From the NCBI GenBank assembly GCA_963707665.1, contig CAVPQU010000022.1, positions 1 to 54,770 of the forward strand: a stretch of DNA of 54,770 bases, read 5' to 3'. The DNA comes from DATJCV01 sp963707665. Lineage in GTDB: Bacteria > Pseudomonadota > Gammaproteobacteria > Burkholderiales > Burkholderiaceae_D. The first letter of the stretch is position 1. Each line of letters begins with the position of its first letter. Position numbers and translations under genes: made by a program. The notes beneath the pieces are model-generated. The model saw only the letters and a list, made by a program, of their open reading frames with translations. It did no database searches and had not been told where the DNA came from. Below, piece after piece: positions 40,991 through 49,349 of this stretch.

Positions 40991-42184
40991 ATGAATCAAT
41001 CGTTCCGAACTGCAAGTAGCGATCAGCTGGCAACCGGGTTGCAGGATGCGCGTGATTATACGCTGGCCCTGTTCGACGGCTTTCAGCAAGCCGGGCTCGA
41101 CGTAGCGGCCAGGGTGCCACGGCTGGCGACGCTGAATCCGCCGCTGTGGGAGCTGGGGCACGTCGCCTGGTTTGCCGAATGGTATGTGTTGCGCGAAGCG
41201 CGATCCAGCGCTCCCGATGCGGCGCGGCGCGGCTCGCTGCTGTCGCGCGGCGACGACTGGTTCGATTCAAACCGGGTGCCGCACGACGCGCGCTGGTCGT
41301 TGCCGCTGCCCAGCGCCGGCGCACTGAAAACGTATTGCCATGAAGTGCTGGATCGGGTGCTCGACAAACTGGCACGGATATCCAGCAACGATGACGAGTT
41401 GCTGTATCCATACCGGCTGGCGCTGGCGCACGAGGACATGCACGGCGAAGCGCTGATTGTCACCCTGCAGACGCTGGCTCTGGCGCAGCCGCCGTTGGAA
41501 TGCTGGGCGGCAGCATCGCCGGTGCCGGCGCAGCACCAGATTCGCTTTCCCGGTGGCACCCTGCAGTTGGGCAGTTCGAGCGCCGAGGGTTTTGTGTTTG
41601 ACAATGAAAAATGGCGTCACCCTTGCTATGTGCCGGCGTTCACCATCGATTCGAGCCTGGTGTCGAATGCCCAATTCCATGATTTCATCGACGACGGCGG
41701 CTACCAGCAGCCGCAATTCTGGAGTGCTGGCGGGCGCCAGTGGCTGCAGCGGCATGCGCGTGGCGCACCGCGTGCCTGGCAACGGGAAGAAGGGCAGTGG
41801 CGTTGCCGCAGTTTCGACCACAGCGCCTTGCTGGCGCCCGCTCAGCCGGTGCGCCATGTCAGCCTGTATGAGGCGCAGGCATATTGCGTCTGGGCCGGGC
41901 GCCGCCTGCCGACCGAGGCGGAGTGGGAATACGCGGCCCTGGCCGGGCATCCAGCCTGGGTTTGGGGCGAACTGTGGGAATGGACCTGCTCGCCATTCGA
42001 GCCGTATCCGGGCTTCGCGGTGGACGCGTACCGTGAGTATTCGGCGCCGTTTTTCGGCAGTCACCAGGCGGTGCGCGGTGCTTCGCTGGTGACCCGGCAG
42101 CGCCTGCGCTCGGCCAAATACCGTAATTTCTATCTACCCGAGCGGGATGACCAGTTGATCGGGTTTCGTACCTGCGAATTTTGA
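40991..42184 (+). CDS. senA: Selenoneine synthase SenA (EgtB-like iron enzyme)
   Basis: SenA couples a selenosugar to hercynine on the way to selenoneine. The protein has the DinB-like and FGE-sulfatase-like parts of EgtB. L-W-E-L-G-H-V-A-W-F has histidine 57, and A-L-A-H-E-D-M-H-G-E-A-L has H-x3-H at residues 147 and 151: three iron ligands. The C-terminal half has R-R-L-P-T-E-A-E-W-E-Y-A and L-W-E-W-T-C-S-P-F-E-P. It differs from the canonical EgtB at 28.7 kb in motif details and in having senB and selD next to it. The start M-N-Q-S-F-R-T-A-S at 40991 is preferred over an upstream in-frame M at 40853, which would overlap senB. About 397 residues, intact. Divergent from senB. Confidence 0.85.
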   Translation: MNQSFRTASSDQLATGLQDARDYTLALFDGFQQAGLDVAARVPRLATLNPPLWELGHVAWFAEWYVLREARSSAPDAARRGSLLSRGDDWFDSNRVPHDARWSLPLPSAGALKTYCHEVLDRVLDKLARISSNDDELLYPYRLALAHEDMHGEALIVTLQTLALAQPPLECWAAASPVPAQHQIRFPGGTLQLGSSSAEGFVFDNEKWRHPCYVPAFTIDSSLVSNAQFHDFIDDGGYQQPQFWSAGGRQWLQRHARGAPRAWQREEGQWRCRSFDHSALLAPAQPVRHVSLYEAQAYCVWAGRRLPTEAEWEYAALAGHPAWVWGELWEWTCSPFEPYPGFAVDAYREYSAPFFGSHQAVRGASLVTRQRLRSAKYRNFYLPERDDQLIGFRTCEF

Positions 42185-42211
42185 CCAGCGCACCTACCGT
42201 CGCTGAAGATG

Positions 42212-42249
42212 AAAAAACGGCGGCCGGTAATTACCGGCCGCCGTTTTTG
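42212..42249. terminator. Bidirectional intrinsic terminator between senA and rhlE
   Basis: A perfect palindrome (arms of about 14 bases, 42217-42230 and 42231-42244, centre TAATTA) with A-run on the left and T-run on the right, so it can end transcription from both the plus-strand senA and the minus-strand rhlE. Confidence 0.85.
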
Positions 42250-42280
42250 TCGGACTCAGATGCCTGGCGCCAACCAGCGA

Positions 42281-43675
42281 TTAGCGATCGCCATACGAAC
42301 GGCGGGCGCCGCCGTCACTGGCACGCGCACCCTTGTTGAAACTGCCGTCCCGGCGCGGTGCGGCCGGTTTGCTGAAGCTGCGGCCGCCGGTGCCTGGCTT
42401 GCCGCCACGATTGTCGCCCGGCTTCCAGCCGCCTGGCTTGTGGCTCGGACGGGAAGCCGAGGCGGTTTTTTTCGGCTCGAAGCCTTCGATGATGTCGACC
42501 GGGATCAATTGCTTGGTGAAGCGCTCGATCCGTTTCACGTTCATGCCTTCGGCGTGGTTCACCAGCGAGACGGCGATGCCGTTGCGGCCGGCGCGGCCGG
42601 TGCGGCCGATCCGGTGTACGTAGTCTTCCGGAAATTTTGGCAAATCGTAGTTGAACACGTGCGTGATGGTCGGCACGTCGATGCCGCGTGCGGCGACGTC
42701 GGTCGCCACCAACACCCGTACCTGGCCGCGACGCAGGCTATCCAGCGTGCGGTTGCGCGCGCCCTGATGCATATCGCCGTGCAAGGCGGCGGCGGCAAAA
42801 CCGGCGATGTTCAGGCGGTCGGCAATCGTATCGGCATCGCGCTTGGTGGCGGTAAACACCACCGCCTGATCCATCGTGACGTCGCGCAGCAAATGATCCA
42901 GCATGCGATTCTTGTGCGACAGGTCGTCGACGAAGTGAACGCGCTGCTGGATGTTTTCATGCTTGGTGGCGGAGCCCGCGATCTGGATGACCATCGGGTT
43001 GTTGGTGATGCGCTTGGCCATGTTGCCGACCACGCCGTCCAGCGTCGCCGAAAACAGCATGGTTTGGCGCGTTTCCGGGGTGGCATCGACAATTTTTTCG
43101 ATGTCGTCGATGAAGCCCATGTCCAGCATGCGGTCGGCTTCATCCAGCACCAGTATCTGCAATTGCGAGAAATCGATCTTGCCGGATTCCATGTGGTCGA
43201 TCAGCCGGCCCGGCGTCGCCACCAGGATTTCCGGATTTTTAGCCAGCAATTGCATCTGTTTCGGATACGGCATGCCACCCAGAATCGAGATTGCCTTGAT
43301 GCGACGCAGATAGGAGCCGTACTTGGCAGTGGCGGTGGTGACTTGCAGCGCCAGTTCGCGTGTCGGTGTCAGCACCAGCATTTTCGGCTGCGCCGGGCGA
43401 AAACGTGGGCGCTCGCCGCGACCGCGTGCAGACTGGGCTTCCTGATTCGGTGTCTTGCCAGGAGCGACGGCGGTTTCGGCGGCGGCGAATTTATGCAGGG
43501 CAGGCAGCATGAAGGCGGCGGTTTTGCCGGAGCCGGTTTGCGAGGACACCAGCAGGTCGCGACCTTCGATGGCCGCCGGAATGGCTTGTTCCTGAACCGT
43601 CGTGGGTTTGGTATAACCGGCTTCGGTCAGTGCTTTGATAACGGACGCGTGCAGGCCCAGTGATTCAAACGTCAT
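42281..43675 (-). CDS. rhlE: DEAD-box RNA helicase RhlE
   Basis: 464 residues, intact. Motif I is S-S-Q-T-G-S-G-K-T-A-A-F, motif II D-E-A-D, motif III S-A-T, motif VI H-R-I-G-R-T-G-R-A-G, and a K/R/G/S-rich tail (R-S-Y-G-D-R end) binds RNA. RhlE unwinds RNA and aids ribosome assembly and RNA turnover. The start M-T-F-E-S-L-G-L-H-A is canonical. A 340-base gap upstream may hold a long 5' leader, which is common for cold-responsive helicases; I see no specific structure in it. Confidence 0.95.
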   Translation of the reverse strand: MTFESLGLHASVIKALTEAGYTKPTTVQEQAIPAAIEGRDLLVSSQTGSGKTAAFMLPALHKFAAAETAVAPGKTPNQEAQSARGRGERPRFRPAQPKMLVLTPTRELALQVTTATAKYGSYLRRIKAISILGGMPYPKQMQLLAKNPEILVATPGRLIDHMESGKIDFSQLQILVLDEADRMLDMGFIDDIEKIVDATPETRQTMLFSATLDGVVGNMAKRITNNPMVIQIAGSATKHENIQQRVHFVDDLSHKNRMLDHLLRDVTMDQAVVFTATKRDADTIADRLNIAGFAAAALHGDMHQGARNRTLDSLRRGQVRVLVATDVAARGIDVPTITHVFNYDLPKFPEDYVHRIGRTGRAGRNGIAVSLVNHAEGMNVKRIERFTKQLIPVDIIEGFEPKKTASASRPSHKPGGWKPGDNRGGKPGTGGRSFSKPAAPRRDGSFNKGARASDGGARRSYGDR

Positions 43676-44016
43676 TGTTTTCTTTCGTGAAATCAGCGTT
43701 GCGCGACTTCATGGAAGAAGTGGCGGAAACGCAAAAAATGCAACGCCAACCAACGAAACAGCTAAGAAAACTTACTCAGATAAGCTCAGAGAGATTTCGG
43801 CACAAAAGCTTTGCGCCGGGACGGTGTTTGAAGTTCAACACCAGAAGGCGGGAGGGCTTTATCGTTAATGCGAACGGTTCGCGATGCGGCAAAACGCCAT
43901 GCATGTTGCATTGCGCAGGTCGCATTCTACAGGTAAAAAGCACTGCCTGTCGAGTTGTTTTGGTGCGATGCGCAACGCGATGTCAGACACACATCGCCGT
44001 CGCGCTCGAGTGCGTG
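43676..44016. other. Gap between fabI and rhlE
   Basis: No gene supported. It should hold the rhlE promoter and leader, and the 3' end of fabI. No clear hairpin with a T-run is seen. Confidence 0.4.
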
Positions 44017-44805
44017 CTACTCGGCCAGTCCCGCGCCGTACAGCACATTGGAAAAACCGCCATCCACATAGGTGATTTCGCTGGTGATGCCGGCTGCCAG
44101 ATCCGACAGCAAGAAGGCTGCCGTGTTGCCGACATCCTCGATCGTCACATTGCGCCGCAGCGGCGCGTGTTCGGCGACGACGCCGAGCAGCTTGCCGAAA
44201 TCCTTGATGCCGGAGGCGGCCAGGGTCTTGATCGGACCGGCCGAAATGCCGTTGACGCGAATCCCCTTCGGTCCCAGCGACTCTGCCAAATAGCGGACGC
44301 TGGCTTCCAGCGAAGCCTTGGCCAGGCCCATCGTGTTGTAGTTGGGCGCGGCGCGCACCGAGCCCATGTAGGTCAGGGTCAGCAGCGCGGAATTCGGACG
44401 CAGGAGCGGCAGTGCGGCTTTGGCCATCGCCGGAAAGCTGTAGGCGGAAATGTCATGCGCAATCTTGAAGGACTCACGCGACAGGCCTTCGAGGAAATCG
44501 CCGGTGATCGCTTCGCGCGGCGCAAAGCCGATCGAATGCACCAGGCCGTCCAGGTGATCCCAGGACTGGCCGAGGTCGGCGAATAGCGCATTGATCCGTT
44601 CGTCGCTGCCGACGTCGCAATCGAAAATCAGTGTGCTGTCGAATTCGGCGGCGAAATCGGTGATGCGCTGCTTGAAGCGCTCGCCGACATAGGTGAACGC
44701 CAGTTCGGCGCCTTCGCGCTTGCAGGCCTGGGCGATGCCGTAGGCGATGGAGCGGTTCGACAGCAGGCCGGTAATCAGAATTTTTTTGCCTTGCAGAAAT
44801 GCCAT
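44017..44805 (-). CDS. fabI: Enoyl-[acyl-carrier-protein] reductase [NADH]
   Basis: Reduces enoyl-ACP in the last step of each fatty-acid elongation cycle. 262 residues, typical. The NADH-binding motif is L-I-T-G-L-L-S-N-R-S-I-A-Y-G-I. The catalytic pair is Y156 and K163 (N-Y-N-T-M-G-L-A-K), with a supporting Y132-type site in A-Y-S-F-P. The start M-A-F-L-Q-G-K-K at 44805 is certain from homology; the frame is open well upstream. Divergent from yejA (188-base gap). Confidence 0.95.
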   Translation of the reverse strand: MAFLQGKKILITGLLSNRSIAYGIAQACKREGAELAFTYVGERFKQRITDFAAEFDSTLIFDCDVGSDERINALFADLGQSWDHLDGLVHSIGFAPREAITGDFLEGLSRESFKIAHDISAYSFPAMAKAALPLLRPNSALLTLTYMGSVRAAPNYNTMGLAKASLEASVRYLAESLGPKGIRVNGISAGPIKTLAASGIKDFGKLLGVVAEHAPLRRNVTIEDVGNTAAFLLSDLAAGITSEITYVDGGFSNVLYGAGLAE

Positions 44806-44993
44806 GGGGTACTCCAGGTAAGCGGATGGTGAGCGCAGCGGCGCTGCGGCGAGAATTGTAAAGGGCCAGCTAGCGCGCGGCAACTTTCCCGTGCGCCCAG
44901 CTTCAGAGTATAAATCGCCATTGGCGCCGAAGCCGGGCGCCGCTTGGGTAGAATAGCCCCGAACCGATTCCTCACCGACCACGAGCGGCACTG

Positions 44994-46799
44994 ATGCGCA
45001 TGCGCAAATTTTTATGTTCCCTGTTGCTACTGGCTGGCCTGCATCCGGCCGGCAGCGCTTTCGCCGCCCATGCCTTTGCGCTGTATGACACGCCCAAGTA
45101 CCCGGCTGGCTTCACGCACTTCGATTACGTCAATCCGGATGCGCCGAAGGGCGGCGAACTGTACCTGGCCAATCCGGACCGCCGCACCAGCTTCGACAAG
45201 TTCAACCCGTTTTCGCTGAAGGGCGTGGCCGCCGCCGGTGTCGCCTCGCTGATGTTCGAAACGCTGGCGGTCGGCTCGAGCGACGAAACCGCCACCATGT
45301 ACGGCCTGCTGGCCGAGGACATGGAACTGGCGCCGGACCGCATGTCGATGAGTTTCCGCCTGAATCCCAAGGCGCGCTTCAACAACGGCGATCCGGTGCT
45401 GGCGGCGGACGTCAAGCATTCGTTCGACACGCTGATGGCCAAGGGTGCGCCGCAATTCAAGTCGATCTTCGCCGACGTCAAGCAATGTGTGGTGACCGGC
45501 GAGCGCAGCGTGCGCTTCGACTTCAAGTCGCTGAACCACGAATTGCCGCTGATCGTCGGCGGCGTGCCGGTGTTTTCGCGCAAGTGGGGCGCCAACACCA
45601 GCTTCGACAATATCCAGCTGGAAGCGCCGATCGCCAGCGGGCCGTACCTGATCGACCAGTACGACGTCGGCCGTTCGATCACCTACCGGCGCGATCCGAA
45701 ATACTGGGGCGACGCCGTGCCGGCGCGGCGCGGCAGCTTCAACTTCGGCCGCATCCTCTACCGTTTCTACAAGGACGACGTGGCGCGGCTGGAGGCCTTC
45801 AAGGCCGGCGAGTTCGATGTCGTGGTCGAATACAGCGCCAAGAACTGGGCGCGCAACTACAACGGCCCGAAATTCAAGAACGGCGAGATCGTCAAGCGCG
45901 AGCTGGCGCATTCGAACGGCGCCGGCATGCAGGGCTTCGTGATGAATCTGCGGCGCGACCAGTTCAAGGACGTCCGCGTGCGCCAGGCGCTTGGGCTGGC
46001 GCTCGATTTCGAATGGATGAACCGGCAACTGTTCTACAACCAGTACAAGCGCATCTATTCATTCTTCAACAACAGCGACATGGCCGCCACCGGGCTGCCG
46101 TCGGCGGCCGAGCTGAAGCTGCTGGAACCGCTGCGCGCGCAGCTCGATCCGGCGGTATTCGGCCCGGCGCCGGTGCCGCCGTCCACCGACCCGCCGCATT
46201 CGCTGCGCGCCAACCTGTTGCAGGCGCGCGCGCTGTTCGAGCAGGCCGGCTGGACCTATCGCGACGGCGCCTTGAGAAATGCCCAGGGCGTGCCGTTCGC
46301 CTTCGAAATCCTCGACGACCAGTCGGCGATGTCGCGCATCATCAGCGTCTACGTGCGCAATCTGCAAAAACTCGGCGTCGCGGTGAACCAGCGCACCGCC
46401 GACTATGCGCTGGTGCAAAAGCGCATGGAAGATTTCGATTTCGACATGACCAGCGTGCGTTTTCCCGACGTCACCACGCCCGGCAATGAGATGTACGACA
46501 TGTTCGGCTCCAAGGCGGCCGACGAAAAGGGTTCGAACAACGCCTGGGGCCTGAAGGACCCGGCGGTCGACCAGCTGGTCGACAAGCTGGTCGCCGCCAC
46601 CACGCGCCACGACCTGGACGCCGCCGCGCGCGCGCTGGATCGCGTGCTGCTGCACAAGTTTCTGGTGGTGCCGCACTGGTATTCGTCGACCCACCGCGTC
46701 GCCTACCGCAACCGCTTCGGCATGCCGGCCAAGCTGCCGCTGTACTATCAGGCTGATCCGTATGTGATTTCGACGTGGTGGCAGGAGAAGGCGCGCTGA
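44994..46799 (+). CDS. yejA: Extracellular solute-binding protein of Yej-type ABC transporter
   Basis: 601 residues. A signal peptide (K-F-L-C-S-L-L-L-L-A-G-L-H-P-A-G-S-A-F-A) is followed by a family 5 solute-binding fold: H-F-D-Y-V-N-P-D-A-P-K-G-G near the start and later F-R-L-N-P-K-A-R-F-N-N-G-D-P-V. The YejABEF system imports microcin C in E. coli, and its Agrobacterium relative (YejBEF-YepA) takes up muropeptides. The permease and ATPase genes follow after a 378-base gap that holds a repeat, so yejA may be transcribed apart from yejBEF. Confidence 0.88.
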   Translation: MRMRKFLCSLLLLAGLHPAGSAFAAHAFALYDTPKYPAGFTHFDYVNPDAPKGGELYLANPDRRTSFDKFNPFSLKGVAAAGVASLMFETLAVGSSDETATMYGLLAEDMELAPDRMSMSFRLNPKARFNNGDPVLAADVKHSFDTLMAKGAPQFKSIFADVKQCVVTGERSVRFDFKSLNHELPLIVGGVPVFSRKWGANTSFDNIQLEAPIASGPYLIDQYDVGRSITYRRDPKYWGDAVPARRGSFNFGRILYRFYKDDVARLEAFKAGEFDVVVEYSAKNWARNYNGPKFKNGEIVKRELAHSNGAGMQGFVMNLRRDQFKDVRVRQALGLALDFEWMNRQLFYNQYKRIYSFFNNSDMAATGLPSAAELKLLEPLRAQLDPAVFGPAPVPPSTDPPHSLRANLLQARALFEQAGWTYRDGALRNAQGVPFAFEILDDQSAMSRIISVYVRNLQKLGVAVNQRTADYALVQKRMEDFDFDMTSVRFPDVTTPGNEMYDMFGSKAADEKGSNNAWGLKDPAVDQLVDKLVAATTRHDLDAAARALDRVLLHKFLVVPHWYSSTHRVAYRNRFGMPAKLPLYYQADPYVISTWWQEKAR

Positions 46800-46856
46800 G
46801 GTGATGTCGGAGGAACTGCTCTGGTCGCCGATCGGCAGCGCAAGCGCAGTGAAACC

Positions 46857-46903
46857 GGGGTCGGAGTTTTTTCGCGGCCTTTTGCGAAAATTACTCTGAC
46901 CCC
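46857..46903. repeat. Palindromic intergenic repeat between yejA and yejB
   Basis: Outer arms GGGGTCGGAGT and ACTCTGACCCC (one mismatch), inner arms TTTTCGC and GCGAAAA. This shape is a familiar REP-like intergenic element in Betaproteobacteria. The rest of the 378-base gap (46800-47177) has no gene. Confidence 0.55.
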
Positions 46904-47018
46904 GCTTTCACGGATTGGAAGCGATGACGTAAAAAAGCGAGTCGGGTTTGAAGTATCTACTCCGTAGCCCGATTTAACTGCATTACCGTTGATTTGAATG
47001 TCGATTCTGATTTGACTG

Positions 47019-47080
47019 GGAGTATATGATTTTTTGCAATATTTTTTGCCCGATATCGGCTTGCTATCAAGGGAGTATAT
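47019..47080. promoter_or_regulatory. Two copies of the ATATACTCC motif before yejB
   Basis: GGAGTATAT at 47019-47027 and 47072-47080, same orientation, 53 bases apart, opposite in orientation to the yejBEF genes. The spacing is the same as in the pair at 17900-17961. Confidence 0.35.
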
Positions 47081-47177
47081 TAAAACAACGCATCCATTCG
47101 CCATGCCGCCGGTCTAAAAAGCCCGGCACCCGCGATTTCCTGAAAACAGCCGACCAACCGCTTCGCGACCTATTGCC

Positions 47178-48239
47178 ATGAACCTCTGGTTTTACATCCT
47201 CAAACGCATCCTGCTGATGCTGCCCACGCTGCTCGGCGTGGTGGCGATCACCTTCGCGGTGATCCAGTTCGTGCCCGGCGGCCCGGTCGAGCAGGCGCTG
47301 ATCGAATTGAAGACGGCCCAGGTCGGCAGTGGCGAAGCCTCGGGTGGTGGCGCCTCGCAGTATCGCGGGCGGCAGGGCATCGACGCCGAGCGGGTGGCCG
47401 AAATCAAGAAGCTGTATGGTTTCGACAAGCCGGTATCGGAGCGCTTCTGGCAAATGCTGAAGGGTTTCGCGACCTTCGACCTCGGGCAGAGCTTCTATCA
47501 CCACGGCGACGTCTGGCAGTTGGTGAAGTCGAAGATGCCGGTCTCGATCACGATCGGCCTGTGGACTTTTTTCCTGACTTACTTCATTTCGGTGCCGCTC
47601 GGGATCGCCAAGGCTACGCGCGAAGGTAGCCGTTTCGATGCCGCCACCAGCATCCTGGTGCTGATCGGCTATTCGATCCCCGGTTTCGTGCTGGGCGTGT
47701 TCCTGCTGGTGATGTTTGGCGGCGGCAGCTTCTTCCAGTGGTTTCCGCTGCGCGGGCTGACCTCGGACAACTGGGACACGCTGTCGACCTTCGGCAAAGT
47801 CACGGATTATTTGTGGCACATCACCTTGCCGGTGCTGGCTTCGGTGGCCGGTTCATTCGCGGTGATGACGATGCTGACTAAAAATACCTTCCTCGAAGAA
47901 ATTCGCAAGCAATACGTGCTGACTGCGCGCGCCAAGGGCTTGAGCGACAACGCGGTGCTGTACAAGCACGTGTTCCGCAATGCACTGATTCCGCTGGTGA
48001 CCGGTTTTCCGGCCGCCTTCATCGGCGCCTTCTTCGCCGGCAGCCTGCTGATCGAAACCCTGTTTTCGCTCGACGGCCTGGGCTTGCTGTCGTACGAATC
48101 GGTGGTGCGGCGCGATTATCCGGTGGTGATGGGCACGCTCTACCTGTTTACCCTGATCGGGCTGGTGGTCAAGCTGCTGGGTGACCTGTGCTACGTCTGG
48201 GCCGATCCGCGCGTGCAGTTCGAAAGCCTGGCCCGATGA
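47178..48239 (+). CDS. yejB: ABC transporter permease YejB
   Basis: 353 residues with six helices of the DppB/OppB type. It begins M-N-L-W-F-Y-I-L-K-R-I-L-L-M-L-P-T-L-L-G-V-V. The EAA-like loop E-I-R-K-Q-Y-V-L-T-A-R-A-K-G-L and the V-P-G-G-P-V-E N-terminal segment are typical. It forms the first inner-membrane half of the peptide channel with YejE. Its stop overlaps yejE's start (ATGA). Confidence 0.92.
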   Translation: MNLWFYILKRILLMLPTLLGVVAITFAVIQFVPGGPVEQALIELKTAQVGSGEASGGGASQYRGRQGIDAERVAEIKKLYGFDKPVSERFWQMLKGFATFDLGQSFYHHGDVWQLVKSKMPVSITIGLWTFFLTYFISVPLGIAKATREGSRFDAATSILVLIGYSIPGFVLGVFLLVMFGGGSFFQWFPLRGLTSDNWDTLSTFGKVTDYLWHITLPVLASVAGSFAVMTMLTKNTFLEEIRKQYVLTARAKGLSDNAVLYKHVFRNALIPLVTGFPAAFIGAFFAGSLLIETLFSLDGLGLLSYESVVRRDYPVVMGTLYLFTLIGLVVKLLGDLCYVWADPRVQFESLAR

Positions 48240-49349
48240 TGCCGGCCGTGGATCCGAGCAGGGCACCGGCGCTTGAGCCTGCACTTGAGCCCGCGTTTGA
48301 ACCGACGGTCGCGCCGGAGGCTGCCGTGTCGGTCTCGCCCGGGCGCCGGGTCTGGCTACGCTTTCGCCACAGCCGGCGCGGCTACTGGAGCCTGATTCTT
48401 TTTTTAGTACTGTTCGGGCTCAGCTTGATGGCGGAGCTGGTGTCGAACGACAAGCCGCTGGTGGCGCGCTATCACGGCGAGCTGGTATTTCCGATCCTGC
48501 ACACGTATTCGGAAAAGGCGTTCGGCGGCGATTTCGATTCACCGGCCGATTATCTCGATCCGTTCATCCAGGACCAATTCCGGCACGACGGCAACTGGGC
48601 GCTGTATCCGCCCAATCATTATTCCTACGACACACTGAATTATTTTTCGAAGGAACCGAACCCGGCGCCGCCCTCGGCCGAGAACTGGCTCGGCACCGAC
48701 GACCGCGGGCGCGACGTCGCCGCGCGCCTGCTGTACGGCTTTCGCATCTCGATCCTGTTCGGGCTGGCGCTGACCATCACCGGCGTGCTGCTGGGGATTG
48801 TCACCGGGGCGGTGCAGGGCTATTTCGCCGGCCGTACCGACCTGTTCTTCCAGCGCTTCATGGAAATCTGGGGCTCGATGCCGGAGCTGTATCTGTTGAT
48901 CATCTTCGCCTCGATCTTCGAACCCAGCATCCTGCTGCTCTTGGTGCTGCTGTCGTTGTTCGGCTGGATGGGCCTGTCCGATTATGTGCGCGCCGATTTC
49001 CTGCGCAACCGCAATCTGGAATACGTACAGGCGGCGCGCGCGCTCGGCTTGAATAATCGCCAGATCATCTGGCGCCACGTGCTGCCCAACAGCCTGACTT
49101 CGGTGGTCACGTTCCTGCCGTTCCGCATGAGCGGCGCGATCCTGGCGCTGACCAGCCTCGATTTCCTCGGCCTTGGGCGTGCCGCCGTCGACGCCGAGCC
49201 TGGGCGAGTTGCTGGCGCAGGGCAAGAACAACCTCGACGCCTGGTGGATCGCGTTGTCGACGTTCGTGGTGCTGACCGTCACCTTGCTGCTGCTGACCAA
49301 TATCGGCGATGCGCTGCGCAATGCGCTGGATGTCAGGAGGAAGGCATGA
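48236..49349 (+). CDS. yejE: ABC transporter permease YejE (frameshifted near 3' end)
   Basis: About 370 residues. A proline- and glutamate-rich N-terminal tail before the first helix (Y-W-S-L-I-L-F-L-V-L-F-G-L) is usual for YejE. The DppC-type G-T-D-D-R-G-R-D-V-A-A-R and the E-A-A loop region L-E-Y-V-Q-A-A-R-A-L-G follow. A frame change near 49185 leads to the correct end P-P-S-T-P-S-L-G-E-L-L-A-Q-G-K-N-N. It overlaps yejF by four bases (ATGA at 49346-49349). Confidence 0.9.

Noticed and set aside
40991..42184. SenA as a second EgtB or an OvoA
   Set aside because: The protein is shorter than OvoA, lacks a methyltransferase domain and lies with senB and selD; EgtB already occurs beside egtD.
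42209..43663. 484-codon open frame opposite rhlE
   Set aside because: Antisense shadow; rhlE motifs are complete on the other strand.
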